Below are positions 24,258-33,546 of a stretch of 64,000 bases of DNA, in pieces. This DNA comes from Parasegetibacter sp. NRK P23 (GTDB lineage Bacteria > Bacteroidota > Bacteroidia > Chitinophagales > Chitinophagaceae). The stretch lies in assembly GCF_023721715.1 (NCBI RefSeq), contig NZ_JAMDLG010000001.1, positions 2,457,784-2,521,783 of the forward strand, written 5' to 3'. The notes below the pieces were generated by a model. That model was given only the letters and a program-made list of their open reading frames with translations, did not search any database and had not been told where the DNA came from. The first letter of the stretch is position 1, and each line of letters starts with the position of its first letter. The translations under genes were made by a program, and so were the position numbers.

Positions 24258-25289
24258 CTACCGTTTTGTGTAAGATTTCAGTGGAAGATTAAGCCCCAGT
24301 TGCTGGTAAGCCCTGTTGTTCTGGTACCATGTACTTGCATACCTGACCTGTATCTTTTCAAGGATTATCCCTATGCCCATGGAAAATCCGTTCAACCCGT
24401 TCGTGGTGTTAGCGACATTCAATTCCCGCCGACGAAGGTGGTTATAGCCCGTGCTCAACTCGATTTTTTCCCCGAGGAAAAGCTGCGCCCCCAATACTAC
24501 ATGCCGGAACAATCCATCCAGACCGGAACGGCCCGCATTCTCCTCTCCTGCTTCTTCGTTAAAAAGCGGGTCATTGTACCGGATATCGAAGCGGTGAAGG
24601 TGGTGGAGGTTTACACTGAACTGAAGCGGGGCGTCGGCCAGTTTTTTGGAAATGCCGAGTTGAAGGTCGAAAGGCAGTTCTTCTTTCAGACCGGCGTAGG
24701 TCCTGAACTGAGTTCCCATATTGATGGCCGTTAGTGCGATTCTGAGTCCGTTTGCCGTATCGTTGTACAAAACGCCCACATCAACGGCCATACCATTTGC
24801 CCGGGCCATACCGTAATTTGAACCGATCCATTTGAGGGAAACACCGTAACGCCATTTTTTCAGGTAAGTCCTTGCCGCGGATACCTGCAGCACAAAATCC
24901 CGGGGCCGGAAGCTGCCTATTTCCATGCCGGAGGCATCCGTTTGTAAAATGTCGCCATAATTCAGAAAATGCGTTCCGATGGAAAAGTCCGTGGCAAGTT
25001 TTGAATGATGGTAAGCGAACTGCAGCGCGTAATTTTTGATCCCGCCGTAAAAGCTGTTAAAGGATGTGGCAAGTTGCCTATCCATCTCCTTCGACAAAAG
25101 CGCAGGATTATGGAATGCAAGCGACACATCATTGGTATGTTGGGCGGCATTAATGCCTCCCAGTGCGCTTTGTTGAGGGGAAAAAGGTAGTTTAAGGAAA
25201 TTGAAAGTGGTTTCGCCACCCAGCGTTTGTGCTTTTGTTGAAAGGCAAAGCACGCACACAGCAAACAGGATTGAACACCACCATCTCAT
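24258..25289 (-). CDS. porQ: Type IX secretion system protein PorQ
   Basis: A 343-residue outer-membrane beta-barrel of the PorV/PorP-like group, with a signal peptide ending in STKAQ. The N-terminal signature TFNFLKLPFSPQQSALGG, then NDVSLAFHNPALL, is characteristic of PorQ, which takes part in the attachment complex of the type IX secretion system. No other por genes are nearby. Its start lies 27 bases from the hairpin ending the large operon upstream, so its promoter must be short or overlap that terminator. Confidence 0.88.
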   Translation of the reverse strand: MRWWCSILFAVCVLCLSTKAQTLGGETTFNFLKLPFSPQQSALGGINAAQHTNDVSLAFHNPALLSKEMDRQLATSFNSFYGGIKNYALQFAYHHSKLATDFSIGTHFLNYGDILQTDASGMEIGSFRPRDFVLQVSAARTYLKKWRYGVSLKWIGSNYGMARANGMAVDVGVLYNDTANGLRIALTAINMGTQFRTYAGLKEELPFDLQLGISKKLADAPLQFSVNLHHLHRFDIRYNDPLFNEEAGEENAGRSGLDGLFRHVVLGAQLFLGEKIELSTGYNHLRRRELNVANTTNGLNGFSMGIGIILEKIQVRYASTWYQNNRAYQQLGLNLPLKSYTKR

Positions 25290-25316
25290 AAAATGAAGAT
25301 AGGCAATTAAAAAAGT

Positions 25317-25348
25317 ATCCCCCTGTAAATACAGGGGGATTTTTCTTT
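25317..25348. terminator. Terminator of the 11-gene lipoprotein operon
   Basis: ATCCCCCTGT (25317-25326) and ACAGGGGGAT (25331-25340) form a perfect 10-bp stem with a 4-base loop. T-rich tracts are found on both sides, so it can act in both directions; on the minus strand it ends the operon 110 bases after the last stop. Confidence 0.8.
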
Positions 25349-25449
25349 AACCCTTAAAACAACCAACATGAAAAAGAATTCATTTGAATTGATACTATTA
25401 TAACATAAGGGCGTATAAAAGGTTTGTTAATGGTATTCTAAAACATACA

Positions 25450-27180
25450 TTACAACTGCACCAGTTCTCGCTCAAACAAATTAATCCATCCGCTGCCATC
25501 CAGGTTCCAGGAGGAGTTCACGGAAATGCGCATCCAGTAGAACAGCTGGGCAACAATATCCACGTTGGCTGGCTGAACAGCTATTTCTCCACTGCCTAAT
25601 GGATTCAGGGAACAGGGCACATCGGTTAATCCCGCCCATTTATAAGGGCCGGAAAGTACGAAGTTGGTGGTTTGTCCGGGCGCTTTATTCACAAACTGGC
25701 TCCCGTAACCATCTGTTCCGGGCCAATAGCCGATAAGATTCGTGTATTTGGGATGCGTGGTTACATCTTTCAGACAAATGTTGGAATAAATCTCAGTATC
25801 GGTTAGCGCGGTATTGAAGACCATGATATCAGCGGGGAAAAATGTAACACCAGTATACCCCGGATCTGCGCCCCAACCGATGGTGAGGGGGGCGGAAGTA
25901 GTTAGTGTGCCGCCGTTGTTAAACAGCGAGGTGATTTCGGTCTGATCGTGTCTTATACCATCGGTGTACCTTCTCACCCATTTCTTGCCGGCGCTATCGG
26001 CAAAAACGACCGTTATGGTATGCCATTGGTTATTGAATACGGTGGGTGAACCTGGTTGAATCCGTTGTTCGCCACTGGTGGTAGTTCTTACCGAGATGGC
26101 CCAATTCCCGCCGGATGAAAACATTGACCATCCGGGTGTTGACGGCCATCTTTCCATTTTTGAAAAGAAATGCGGATAATAGCCTGCTGAGCCCCTCACC
26201 TTCATCTGCACGGTTTGCTGGCCCGTCCCGGGATTATAGTCATTTCCATTGCTCAACGAAGCTTTGATGGCCGTAGCATCTCTTCCAGTCATTTGAACCC
26301 CATTGAATCCACCCCTGATCAGTTCCTGCTTTTTCAGGTTTTCATTATAATAGAGTGTAAATACATTTGTTTCATTGAGGGATGAACCACCATGACTGTT
26401 CCCGTTTCCGCCATGGGAAGCAGTTACAATCACCATCCACTCTTCGCTCTTGTTGTATTCTGGCCGCGCCTTCATGGCAGCCATCAGTTCACCGATGTAT
26501 CCATCCACTTTCAGAACAGCTTGCTTATATCCTTCTGCTGAAGCGGAATAACCATGCTCCTTTCCGGCAATGTTCACGCCATTGAAATGCACCAGCACCA
26601 GATCTGTATCAGGCGCTTTAAGGCGCAAAAGCGCACTGTCTTTTACTCCCTGATCGTTCGCTGCCACCACCGGATCTTCAGCTTCGGGAAACAACTTGTT
26701 TACCATATACCCCCAGGGAGAAATCACCGATGTTTTGATATCGGCCCGGCTGGAGGTGAGGATGAACTGCATGAAGGATGGATAGTTAGCCGGCGCATCG
26801 TGCTGGTTACTGCCTGAAGCGGCAGAATATACCAGTGAGCTATCGGAGATATTATGTCTTGAATAAGACACACCCGAAGCCAGCGTTTTCCAGGTGGCGC
26901 CAGTAGTGGTCACGTCTTCCGTGCGGGCGGTATAGGTATACTTACCCTTTTCCATCATGGTGGTAATGGCAGGTGGCGCAATGGTTTTTATGGCCTGGGC
27001 AACACCACCGTCAACAACGATGAGCATTACTTTCCGGCCGTTCAATACCGCGCCGGAACTATCGTCTTCAAAGAACGGCGGGGGATCGGCATACTTCTTA
27101 CAGGCGGGCAGCGCCATAGCAGCCACAAGCGCCGTTGTAACCGCCAGCCTTCCTATATGTACATTCGTATTCTTCATCAT
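25450..27180 (-). CDS. Alkaline-phosphatase-fold lipoprotein with LamG-like region (DUF4983 type), paralog 1
   Basis: A 576-residue lipoprotein (signal to ALPAC, then CKKYADPP). Residues about 48-270 resemble the nucleotide pyrophosphatase/phosphodiesterase fold: VMLIVVDGG, TTTGATWKTLASGVSYSRHNI at the nucleophile position, NIAGKEHGYSA, and VTASHGGNG. Some metal ligands are replaced (Asp to Asn and Asp to Ser by eye alignment). Residues about 310-470 look like a LamG/concanavalin-type sandwich (NNQWHTITVVFADSAGKKWVRRYTDG). The C-terminal part matches my memory of DUF4983. It is the last gene of the operon, 36 bases after the M60 gene. Confidence 0.75.
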   Translation of the reverse strand: MMKNTNVHIGRLAVTTALVAAMALPACKKYADPPPFFEDDSSGAVLNGRKVMLIVVDGGVAQAIKTIAPPAITTMMEKGKYTYTARTEDVTTTGATWKTLASGVSYSRHNISDSSLVYSAASGSNQHDAPANYPSFMQFILTSSRADIKTSVISPWGYMVNKLFPEAEDPVVAANDQGVKDSALLRLKAPDTDLVLVHFNGVNIAGKEHGYSASAEGYKQAVLKVDGYIGELMAAMKARPEYNKSEEWMVIVTASHGGNGNSHGGSSLNETNVFTLYYNENLKKQELIRGGFNGVQMTGRDATAIKASLSNGNDYNPGTGQQTVQMKVRGSAGYYPHFFSKMERWPSTPGWSMFSSGGNWAISVRTTTSGEQRIQPGSPTVFNNQWHTITVVFADSAGKKWVRRYTDGIRHDQTEITSLFNNGGTLTTSAPLTIGWGADPGYTGVTFFPADIMVFNTALTDTEIYSNICLKDVTTHPKYTNLIGYWPGTDGYGSQFVNKAPGQTTNFVLSGPYKWAGLTDVPCSLNPLGSGEIAVQPANVDIVAQLFYWMRISVNSSWNLDGSGWINLFERELVQL

Positions 27181-27216
27181 AACTGTTTTATGGGATTCAG
27201 GAATGAAAGCCTGTTG

Positions 27217-29223
27217 TTAAGGTTTGATCACATTTAATTCCGCCAGGCAGATATTGTTGCCATCAGGCGCAGCCGAGCCATTGTAAGTATCCGCCGCTGA
27301 AAGAATGGAAAGCCTGAAATAACGGGCATTCACCGCTGAAGGAAGGGTAAAGAACTGCTCAGCGGCAATCTTCTGCAACAGCAACGGACTTCCGGCTACC
27401 GTTGTCCAGTTGGTATTGTCAGTGCTTATTTCAACTTTCAGGTTTTTAATGTTCCTCGACAAACTCTGCCGTTGCACGAAGCTGAATCCTTTGATCGGAA
27501 GTATTCTGCCCATATCTACCGTAATCACCTGTGGCATGGTGGTAGGTCCGTAAGCGGTATGCCAGTAGGTGGCGGGATTACCATCGAGCACAGCTGCCTG
27601 CACACTTCCTGAACTGCCTACGCCTTCTGCATTGGAAGAAGTGAAGGTTACGGTCCAGTTGCTTCTTGCATAAAGGTCGATGAAGGTATTTCCTCCTGTT
27701 CCTGTAAGTGGGTTGTATTTCCAGATTTCCTGTGTTACCAGCTGATAGCCTTTGTTTTCAATAGCGGTGAGCGAAACATTGCTCACGGTCATACCCCAGG
27801 CGTTGAAGAAGAAGCGCCAGTCTTTACGGGTAAAGTCGCAAAGTGTTTCGTAAACAAAATCTCTTTTATCCTGATCGTTATTGGAAGGACGTTGGGCGCG
27901 GCGCGCTTTCTTGTAGAGTTCGGTCATGAACGCGTAGCCATCTGGCTGTCCGGGATAACCCCAATCGGCAGGTATTTTTTCAAATATTTGGATAAAGGGG
28001 GTAAGCCTGGAGAACGGATCATTAATCCGCGTATCGGTTCCATCAAAATTTTTCGTTCCGGTAGTTGCCGCGAATGCGAGGGCATTGGCGAACGAAGTAT
28101 TGAGGGAAGGATGATAAGGGGGCCATGCGGCGGGGTCATTCTTTTCGATGCTCTGCCTGCGGGCCGCTTTGAACGAGAACAGGTTGCAGGTGGTTTCTCC
28201 CAGTGAGCCCCAACTCCAGTAGTTGCCCTGCTGGTTGTTGTGTCCCAGTTCATGGAAGGTGCCCCATGCCCATCCTTTGCGGATGGTGGACAGATTGGTG
28301 TATTCATCGAACCAGCCGTAATCGTTGTAGGTTACGATCGGGAACCCGCTGTGGCCATAGCCTACCGAAGGTTTAATATCCTGTACCACGCGATAAGGCA
28401 GTCTGGGTGCGAGGTCAACGCCTTCAGCGGGATTGTCTTGCAGTCCTTCCCATTGGTAAACATCCACATCTATGGCACGGTCCCATTCGGTCATGATACT
28501 TTCAGGATCCTGGATATTTCTGGCCACACAATATTCACGGGGCACTACAAAAGTCATGTTCCGGCTACGGAGCTCCAGGTAGGGAACACAGGAATTCCGG
28601 ATGGCCGCGGTCCATTCCGCGTTATTGGATTTTCCTAATTCAAAATCCGGGGATTTAACGGCGCCGGATATACGAAAATTAACGGGTGTGGTAACCGGAC
28701 GGGCGGCATAAATATAGATGTGTCCGCCATACAGGTTGCGCACATAGTTCCTTCCGGGTGCCAGTTGTGTGCGTGTGAAGATGACAGGATCGCGCGGGGC
28801 GTTCTGCACATTGCTCAGGTTATCTGTCCACGCCCCGATTTGCAGGGATAGCGAATAATCCGCGGGCACATCAATCACGATCAGCTCTCCGGGCGGCGCG
28901 TAAAGCCCTGTGCTGAACTGGGGTTGCGGTGGAACGGAGATACGGAGGTTCTGCGCCACATAGTTGTAGTTCAGACTCATGGTAAGCTGGTGGTTTTCCA
29001 GCCGGGGTTCCGAGGAGCAAACGAGTCCGGGGAAGACCCTGGCCTGCGCGTATTTGCTCACATCCACGAAGGCGCGGGTGGTATCTACCGTAACGGAAGG
29101 CGCGTCGAAGCCGCCATCGTCCACCCCGCTTTCAAAATCGATCGTGCTTTTCGCGCATTGCGTCAGCAATAAGGAAGAAAGCGCCAGGGCCATCAGTTTC
29201 TTTCCGGTATGTTTTGGTATCAT
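27217..29223 (-). CDS. M60-family (enhancin-like) metallopeptidase lipoprotein with discoidin domain
   Basis: A 668-residue lipoprotein (signal to LLTQC). Residues about 100-500 are an M60-like gluzincin domain, with the zinc site TFHELGHNNQ near 322-331 and a likely third ligand Glu in WGSLGETTCN. Residues about 520-668 form an F5/8 type C (discoidin) carbohydrate-binding domain (NWTVTFTSSNAEG, WHTAYGPTTMPQVITVDMG). Family members cut mucins and other O-glycosylated proteins, so this is the one clear catalytic enzyme of the operon. It is flanked by the two DUF4983-type genes (gaps of 51 and 36 bases). Confidence 0.9.
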   Translation of the reverse strand: MIPKHTGKKLMALALSSLLLTQCAKSTIDFESGVDDGGFDAPSVTVDTTRAFVDVSKYAQARVFPGLVCSSEPRLENHQLTMSLNYNYVAQNLRISVPPQPQFSTGLYAPPGELIVIDVPADYSLSLQIGAWTDNLSNVQNAPRDPVIFTRTQLAPGRNYVRNLYGGHIYIYAARPVTTPVNFRISGAVKSPDFELGKSNNAEWTAAIRNSCVPYLELRSRNMTFVVPREYCVARNIQDPESIMTEWDRAIDVDVYQWEGLQDNPAEGVDLAPRLPYRVVQDIKPSVGYGHSGFPIVTYNDYGWFDEYTNLSTIRKGWAWGTFHELGHNNQQGNYWSWGSLGETTCNLFSFKAARRQSIEKNDPAAWPPYHPSLNTSFANALAFAATTGTKNFDGTDTRINDPFSRLTPFIQIFEKIPADWGYPGQPDGYAFMTELYKKARRAQRPSNNDQDKRDFVYETLCDFTRKDWRFFFNAWGMTVSNVSLTAIENKGYQLVTQEIWKYNPLTGTGGNTFIDLYARSNWTVTFTSSNAEGVGSSGSVQAAVLDGNPATYWHTAYGPTTMPQVITVDMGRILPIKGFSFVQRQSLSRNIKNLKVEISTDNTNWTTVAGSPLLLQKIAAEQFFTLPSAVNARYFRLSILSAADTYNGSAAPDGNNICLAELNVIKP

Positions 29224-29274
29224 CCTAGTTTGTTTATGTTAAGGTTTGGCCAGCAATTAATTCGTTCTATACGT

Positions 29275-31068
29275 TTAAAGATTCATGTAGGAAGTGAGCC
29301 AGGTGCTGCCTTCCAGGCCCCAGTTCTTTGACGGCATAATGCCCATCCAGGCCATCAGCTGCGTAACGAGGTCAACCGAGTTGGGTACCACTTTATATGA
29401 ATTGGCATCGGGCGTAGGACAAATACCGTTCACCACTTCCACGAAACTTGTTTTGCCATAAGTGCCGGAGAGTGGCATGGCCAGGTTGTTCAGTACATTC
29501 TGGTCAGTGATTTTACCAGACTGGGCAAGCAAGGCTTCCCGCTCGGTACCATTCACATTCACTTTCGCGATATCACGGCAGGACCAATACGCCAGCAGGT
29601 TATCAAAAGTGTTGGCTTCTTCAACCGGATGACTTGTTCTGCAATAATTCGTGGCGATGTATTCCCGGCTGAAAGCGGTGTCGTATATTTTCACATCGGT
29701 CACATTATAATTCTGCAAGCCGGGCGCATTATCGCCTGCAAGCTGTCCGATATTTAGCGGAGCCGGACTGTTAAGATTGCCCCAGGCATGGATATTCCTG
29801 GCGTCATCTGTAATACCACCATCATAATATACGCCGTCGGTAAAAGTTTCTACTCTTCGGGTTGTCGCATTCACCTGCCTGATGGTAACGGTAAGGGTAT
29901 GCCATTTTCCGTCTGATATAGAATGTCCTCTGATCTGCCGGTTACCAAGGCCGCTTTGTCCGAAGTTCACCATCCAGAAATTACCTTCCAGGAAGAATAC
30001 CCATCCCACCACACCACCGGAGAAACTGGCCCTTTTCCCGACAATAGCCGGGTAATAGTAGTTTCCTGTAGGTATGCGTACCTTGCATTCAATGGTATAG
30101 CTGCCAGACGCGCCAATATCCAATGTGCTGCCTGCGTTCAGTGTTTGCGCTTTTGTCGCGGCGGCCGATCCTCCCTGATAAACAGGTGTGTTGCCGGAAA
30201 AAGGCAAAGAGCCGGGGCGGTAGTTCACTTTCAGGTTGGGCGCATAGCAAACAAAAAAGGTATTCCTTCTTGAATCATCATAAGCCAGTTTATCCGCTGC
30301 AACCGGATCATCGGCAACAATTGATCCTTTGTTGGAAGTAACGATGATCATCCAGTTCTCCAGGTTGTAGGTTGATCTTCTGCCCAATGCTTCCACCAGC
30401 TCACGGATATAGGTATCCGTTTTAAGCACAGCGGCTTTGTAGCCCGCATCGGCTTCGGAGTAGGCGCCTGCCTGTCCGGCAAGGTCCACATCGTGGAACT
30501 GCGCCACGATCAGCCTGGAATCCTTGATGGAGATATCATTTAATGCCGCATCCGCAACAGCTTCATCATTCCCGGCGAAAGTTGTTTTTTCAGTGGCATC
30601 CGCGGCCAGGTTTGTGATGAACGCCTGCGAGGCACCATACGCCGCTGTGCGCCATTCGGGCCGCAATTGTTTTAGCCTGGAAAAAAAGGAGGGGTATTGC
30701 TGCAACTGGTTGCCGGTGAAATCTTCTCCTGTAACCTGGTGCTTATCCTGGTTTACGCCGGTGAGCAGACTGGTCCAGCCGAGTGCGTTGGTAACGGGCG
30801 TTTTACGGGTATCCGTTAGTCCGTTCCAGGAATAAATAGCGTTGTCGGTGAGCACGGAAATATAGGGCGGCTGAATTTTCTGCACTTCCAGTCCTACGGC
30901 TCCGTCCACTACGATCACCAGCATTTTCTGCGTTTTGGAAACGCCGCCATCGGTACCGTAATCTTCCTGCAAAGCGGGTTCAAAAGGCTTATTACAGGAG
31001 GTGTAGGTGGTGATGGCAGCCGCTATGGCGGCCACTCCGATTAAAGTATGAAAAATGTTCTTGCGCAT
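29275..31068 (-). CDS. Alkaline-phosphatase-fold lipoprotein with LamG-like region (DUF4983 type), paralog 2
   Basis: A 597-residue lipoprotein, start chosen at MRKNIF (31068) to give a proper signal ending in TYTSC. It has the same layout as the paralog two genes downstream: MLVIVVDGAVG, ALGWTSLLTGVNQDKHQV, DVDLAGQAGAYS, then VTSNKGS where active enzymes have Asp-His. More metal-site positions are lost than in paralog 1, so it is probably a binding pseudoenzyme. A LamG-like sandwich (SDGKWHTLTVTIRQV) and a C-terminal DUF4983-like end (YKVVPNSVDLVTQLMAWMG) follow. Confidence 0.75.
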   Translation of the reverse strand: MRKNIFHTLIGVAAIAAAITTYTSCNKPFEPALQEDYGTDGGVSKTQKMLVIVVDGAVGLEVQKIQPPYISVLTDNAIYSWNGLTDTRKTPVTNALGWTSLLTGVNQDKHQVTGEDFTGNQLQQYPSFFSRLKQLRPEWRTAAYGASQAFITNLAADATEKTTFAGNDEAVADAALNDISIKDSRLIVAQFHDVDLAGQAGAYSEADAGYKAAVLKTDTYIRELVEALGRRSTYNLENWMIIVTSNKGSIVADDPVAADKLAYDDSRRNTFFVCYAPNLKVNYRPGSLPFSGNTPVYQGGSAAATKAQTLNAGSTLDIGASGSYTIECKVRIPTGNYYYPAIVGKRASFSGGVVGWVFFLEGNFWMVNFGQSGLGNRQIRGHSISDGKWHTLTVTIRQVNATTRRVETFTDGVYYDGGITDDARNIHAWGNLNSPAPLNIGQLAGDNAPGLQNYNVTDVKIYDTAFSREYIATNYCRTSHPVEEANTFDNLLAYWSCRDIAKVNVNGTEREALLAQSGKITDQNVLNNLAMPLSGTYGKTSFVEVVNGICPTPDANSYKVVPNSVDLVTQLMAWMGIMPSKNWGLEGSTWLTSYMNL

Positions 31069-31095
31069 CTTCAATGTTTTAATGTTCAGCATGGG

Positions 31096-32715
31096 TTAGT
31101 TCCTTATTTCAAGGAACACGATATTCCTTACTTCTGTGTTATCGAACCGGGAGAAGTTGCCCACAAGTATTACGCCGGGATATCCCTGTTCAGTTGTTCT
31201 TTCCAGCGCCTTGTACACGGTTCCGCTGAAGGCGCCTAAGTTGTTATAGCCCTGGATGGCGTTTCCCGAAGCATCCAATACACCGAAGCCCGGACGAATC
31301 TTCCCATTGTATTTATGGAAATTACCGGCGATAAGTATTCTCCCTGAATTGAGTTGCGTTGCGAAAGTGACCATTCCGCCCTCAACCGGTGCAAGGGTAA
31401 AACCTGTATCAATGGAGCCATCTGTTTTCAGCATCACCACACCGTTCACGGGTGTGCCGTTAAAATTCCTGAACTCGCCGGTGAGCAGTATCCTTCCTGT
31501 AGTGGCGTTGTATGTGGCGGCGGTAATCACCCCGTCCGCGCCTGTTCCGGTATTGAAGTTGGTGGCAACGGAGCCGTCGCTTTCGTTGACCGCGACTATT
31601 CTGCCGGCAGCGCTGCCATTGTAGTTGGTGAAGTTGCCCACGATCACGATGCGGTTACCGGAAATACGCAAAGCCTCTGAAACAGCGCCGTTCACGCCGG
31701 GTTTGCCGCGGTGCAGCGCCAGGTCGTAGTTGAAAGTAGAATCCAGCGTACCATTGCTGTTCATGCGCAATACAGTATTCATCAGCACCCTGTCGGTTAC
31801 TTTGGCGCTCTTGGTGGAACGCTCGTAAAAGTAACTGCGGTATTCAGTGAAAGCGCCTACGGCGATGATTTGTCCTGAAGTAGTTTCAAAAGCCCTCCGG
31901 ATAACGCCGTTCACGCCGCCGTTGAAGGTGGCCACGGTATCCCTGTCGTCATTCGGATTGTTGATCGGATCCGTGTTCACGAGTGTTACAACGGAAGTAT
32001 CCAATTGTGCGCGTTGGTACACCCGGGTAATGGAGCTGATCCCGTCTCTTTCATTGTACCTGGAGAAAAAGCCGGAGATCAGGTATTGCGAAGTTGACAT
32101 GGGAGCAATGGCGTAAACCGCTCCTCCTTCCGCACCAGTGCGCGTAAGCAGCCTGTCGCCAGAGCCCGTCATGGGAGCGCCTGTTCCGTTGATTCTTGCC
32201 AGGTTAATGATTGGTGCAGCGGGAGAACCCTGGTTCTGATAGTTGGTGAAAGAACCGGCTACAATGTAGTTGTTGGCCAACCCCGTAGCGGGTACAACAT
32301 CAAATATAGTTCCTTCAGCCCCGTTGAATGCGGTGAAAGCAGGGTCAATGGAGATGTTCCCTCTTACCCGGAATTCAGGACCAAAATAATATTGGTTGTT
32401 GTACACTACTGCGGCACCGCCGGTAATGGCATCTTCCGGCACACGTACCGTTACGGTGCTGTCGCCTACGGTGATCACCTCCGTTTCCAACTGCCCCATC
32501 AGGAACTTGAAATTATTTTCCTTGCCTTTCAGTCCGAGCACTTTAAAAGTAACAGGGGCTCCTGCCCTGCCCTGCGAGGGACTTGGCAGTCCATCCAGGA
32601 ACCTGATCTCAGCCTTTGGTCCTTCAGGATACAACTGCACCCTGGTTTGATTGTCTTTGGTGCAGGCAAACAGGAACAGCGCCATGCCTGCCGGCAGCAG
32701 CCAAAATTTTTTCAT
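31096..32715 (-). CDS. Beta-propeller lipoprotein with TIG-like N-domain and delta-60 repeats (DUF5008 type)
   Basis: A 539-residue lipoprotein; start at MKKFWLL (32715), signal to FLFAC. Residues about 30-120 resemble an IPT/TIG-like sandwich (APVTFKVLGLKGKENNFKF). The remainder holds delta-60/DUF5122 repeats that build a beta-propeller, recognisable by IVIVGNFTNYNGS, ILLTGEFRNFNGT and ILIAGNFHKYNGK, each followed by a DGSIDTGF-type strand. I believe the N-terminal part is DUF5008. A surface glycan- or protein-binding role is an inference. It follows the FAS1 gene by 58 bases. Confidence 0.75.
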   Translation of the reverse strand: MKKFWLLPAGMALFLFACTKDNQTRVQLYPEGPKAEIRFLDGLPSPSQGRAGAPVTFKVLGLKGKENNFKFLMGQLETEVITVGDSTVTVRVPEDAITGGAAVVYNNQYYFGPEFRVRGNISIDPAFTAFNGAEGTIFDVVPATGLANNYIVAGSFTNYQNQGSPAAPIINLARINGTGAPMTGSGDRLLTRTGAEGGAVYAIAPMSTSQYLISGFFSRYNERDGISSITRVYQRAQLDTSVVTLVNTDPINNPNDDRDTVATFNGGVNGVIRRAFETTSGQIIAVGAFTEYRSYFYERSTKSAKVTDRVLMNTVLRMNSNGTLDSTFNYDLALHRGKPGVNGAVSEALRISGNRIVIVGNFTNYNGSAAGRIVAVNESDGSVATNFNTGTGADGVITAATYNATTGRILLTGEFRNFNGTPVNGVVMLKTDGSIDTGFTLAPVEGGMVTFATQLNSGRILIAGNFHKYNGKIRPGFGVLDASGNAIQGYNNLGAFSGTVYKALERTTEQGYPGVILVGNFSRFDNTEVRNIVFLEIRN

Positions 32716-32773
32716 GTATGATCGATGCGTTTTGCTCATAATTTTCAGTTGAGAATGTTGGAACAGCATTGCT

Positions 32774-33526
32774 TTAAGGATCTATGCCCGCATTCAGTGC
32801 CTCGTTGTAGAAAAGTAAAGGGTCAAAGCCGAAGTAATGCGTGGAAAGATCAAGGTCGTTCAGCGAGGGGTTGAGGGCCAATCCACTCAGCGCATAACGC
32901 AGCACGTGAACGTATCCGTTGTTTGTGGTGATATTGGAAGTAGCTACACTAGCTGACAGAAGCGAATTGGATGGCGCAGACATGGATCTTATATAAGACA
33001 GGTACAAAGTTCTGAGTCCTGCATACTGAATGCCACCCGCATCCTGGTAATCAACGCCAACATTCATCACCGATCCTTCCAGTGAAACATAAGGCTGACC
33101 GGGAAAAACCGGGATGTTGAAGAAATCTATCTGCGGATAATCATTCAGTGATTTTTTGTGGGCGAACATATACCGGCCCAGCATTTTTTTCCAGACGGCC
33201 GGCTTCACCTGCTCCACCCTTCTGATGGTATCTTTTCCATAAGAATAAAGCAGCATGTTCGTTAACCGGATCGTAAGCCGGATCGTGGGATCCGGTGGCG
33301 CGAAGAAGGTCACCTCCTGGTTGCGGAGCGTTTCTTCCATTCCGGCGAAACGGATGATCTTGTTCAACGTATCAAACATGCCTTTTCCCGATTCAAGGTA
33401 TTCCATGGATGAACCCTTGAAAACCGGGTCCAGCACACCACCGTCTTCGTAGTTGCTTTTTTTACAGCTGCTGAAAAGGATCAGCAGGACTAGGGATATT
33501 GCTCCTGTTTTTTTAACTGGTATCAT
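32774..33526 (-). CDS. FAS1 (fasciclin)-domain lipoprotein, copy 1
   Basis: A 250-residue lipoprotein (signal to LFSSC, then CKKSNYEDGG). One FAS1-like domain spans most of the mature protein: SSMEYLESGKGMFDTLNKIIRFAGM, VTFFAPPDPTI, then NGYVHVLRYAL as the closing strand. FAS1 domains mediate adhesion; in Bacteroidota they often accompany SusC/SusD pairs. It lies 20 bases after susD copy 1 and mirrors the FAS1 gene at 39433-40119. Confidence 0.8.
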   Translation of the reverse strand: MIPVKKTGAISLVLLILFSSCKKSNYEDGGVLDPVFKGSSMEYLESGKGMFDTLNKIIRFAGMEETLRNQEVTFFAPPDPTIRLTIRLTNMLLYSYGKDTIRRVEQVKPAVWKKMLGRYMFAHKKSLNDYPQIDFFNIPVFPGQPYVSLEGSVMNVGVDYQDAGGIQYAGLRTLYLSYIRSMSAPSNSLLSASVATSNITTNNGYVHVLRYALSGLALNPSLNDLDLSTHYFGFDPLLFYNEALNAGIDP

Positions 33527-33546
33527 CTGCGTTGGTTTATGGATCC

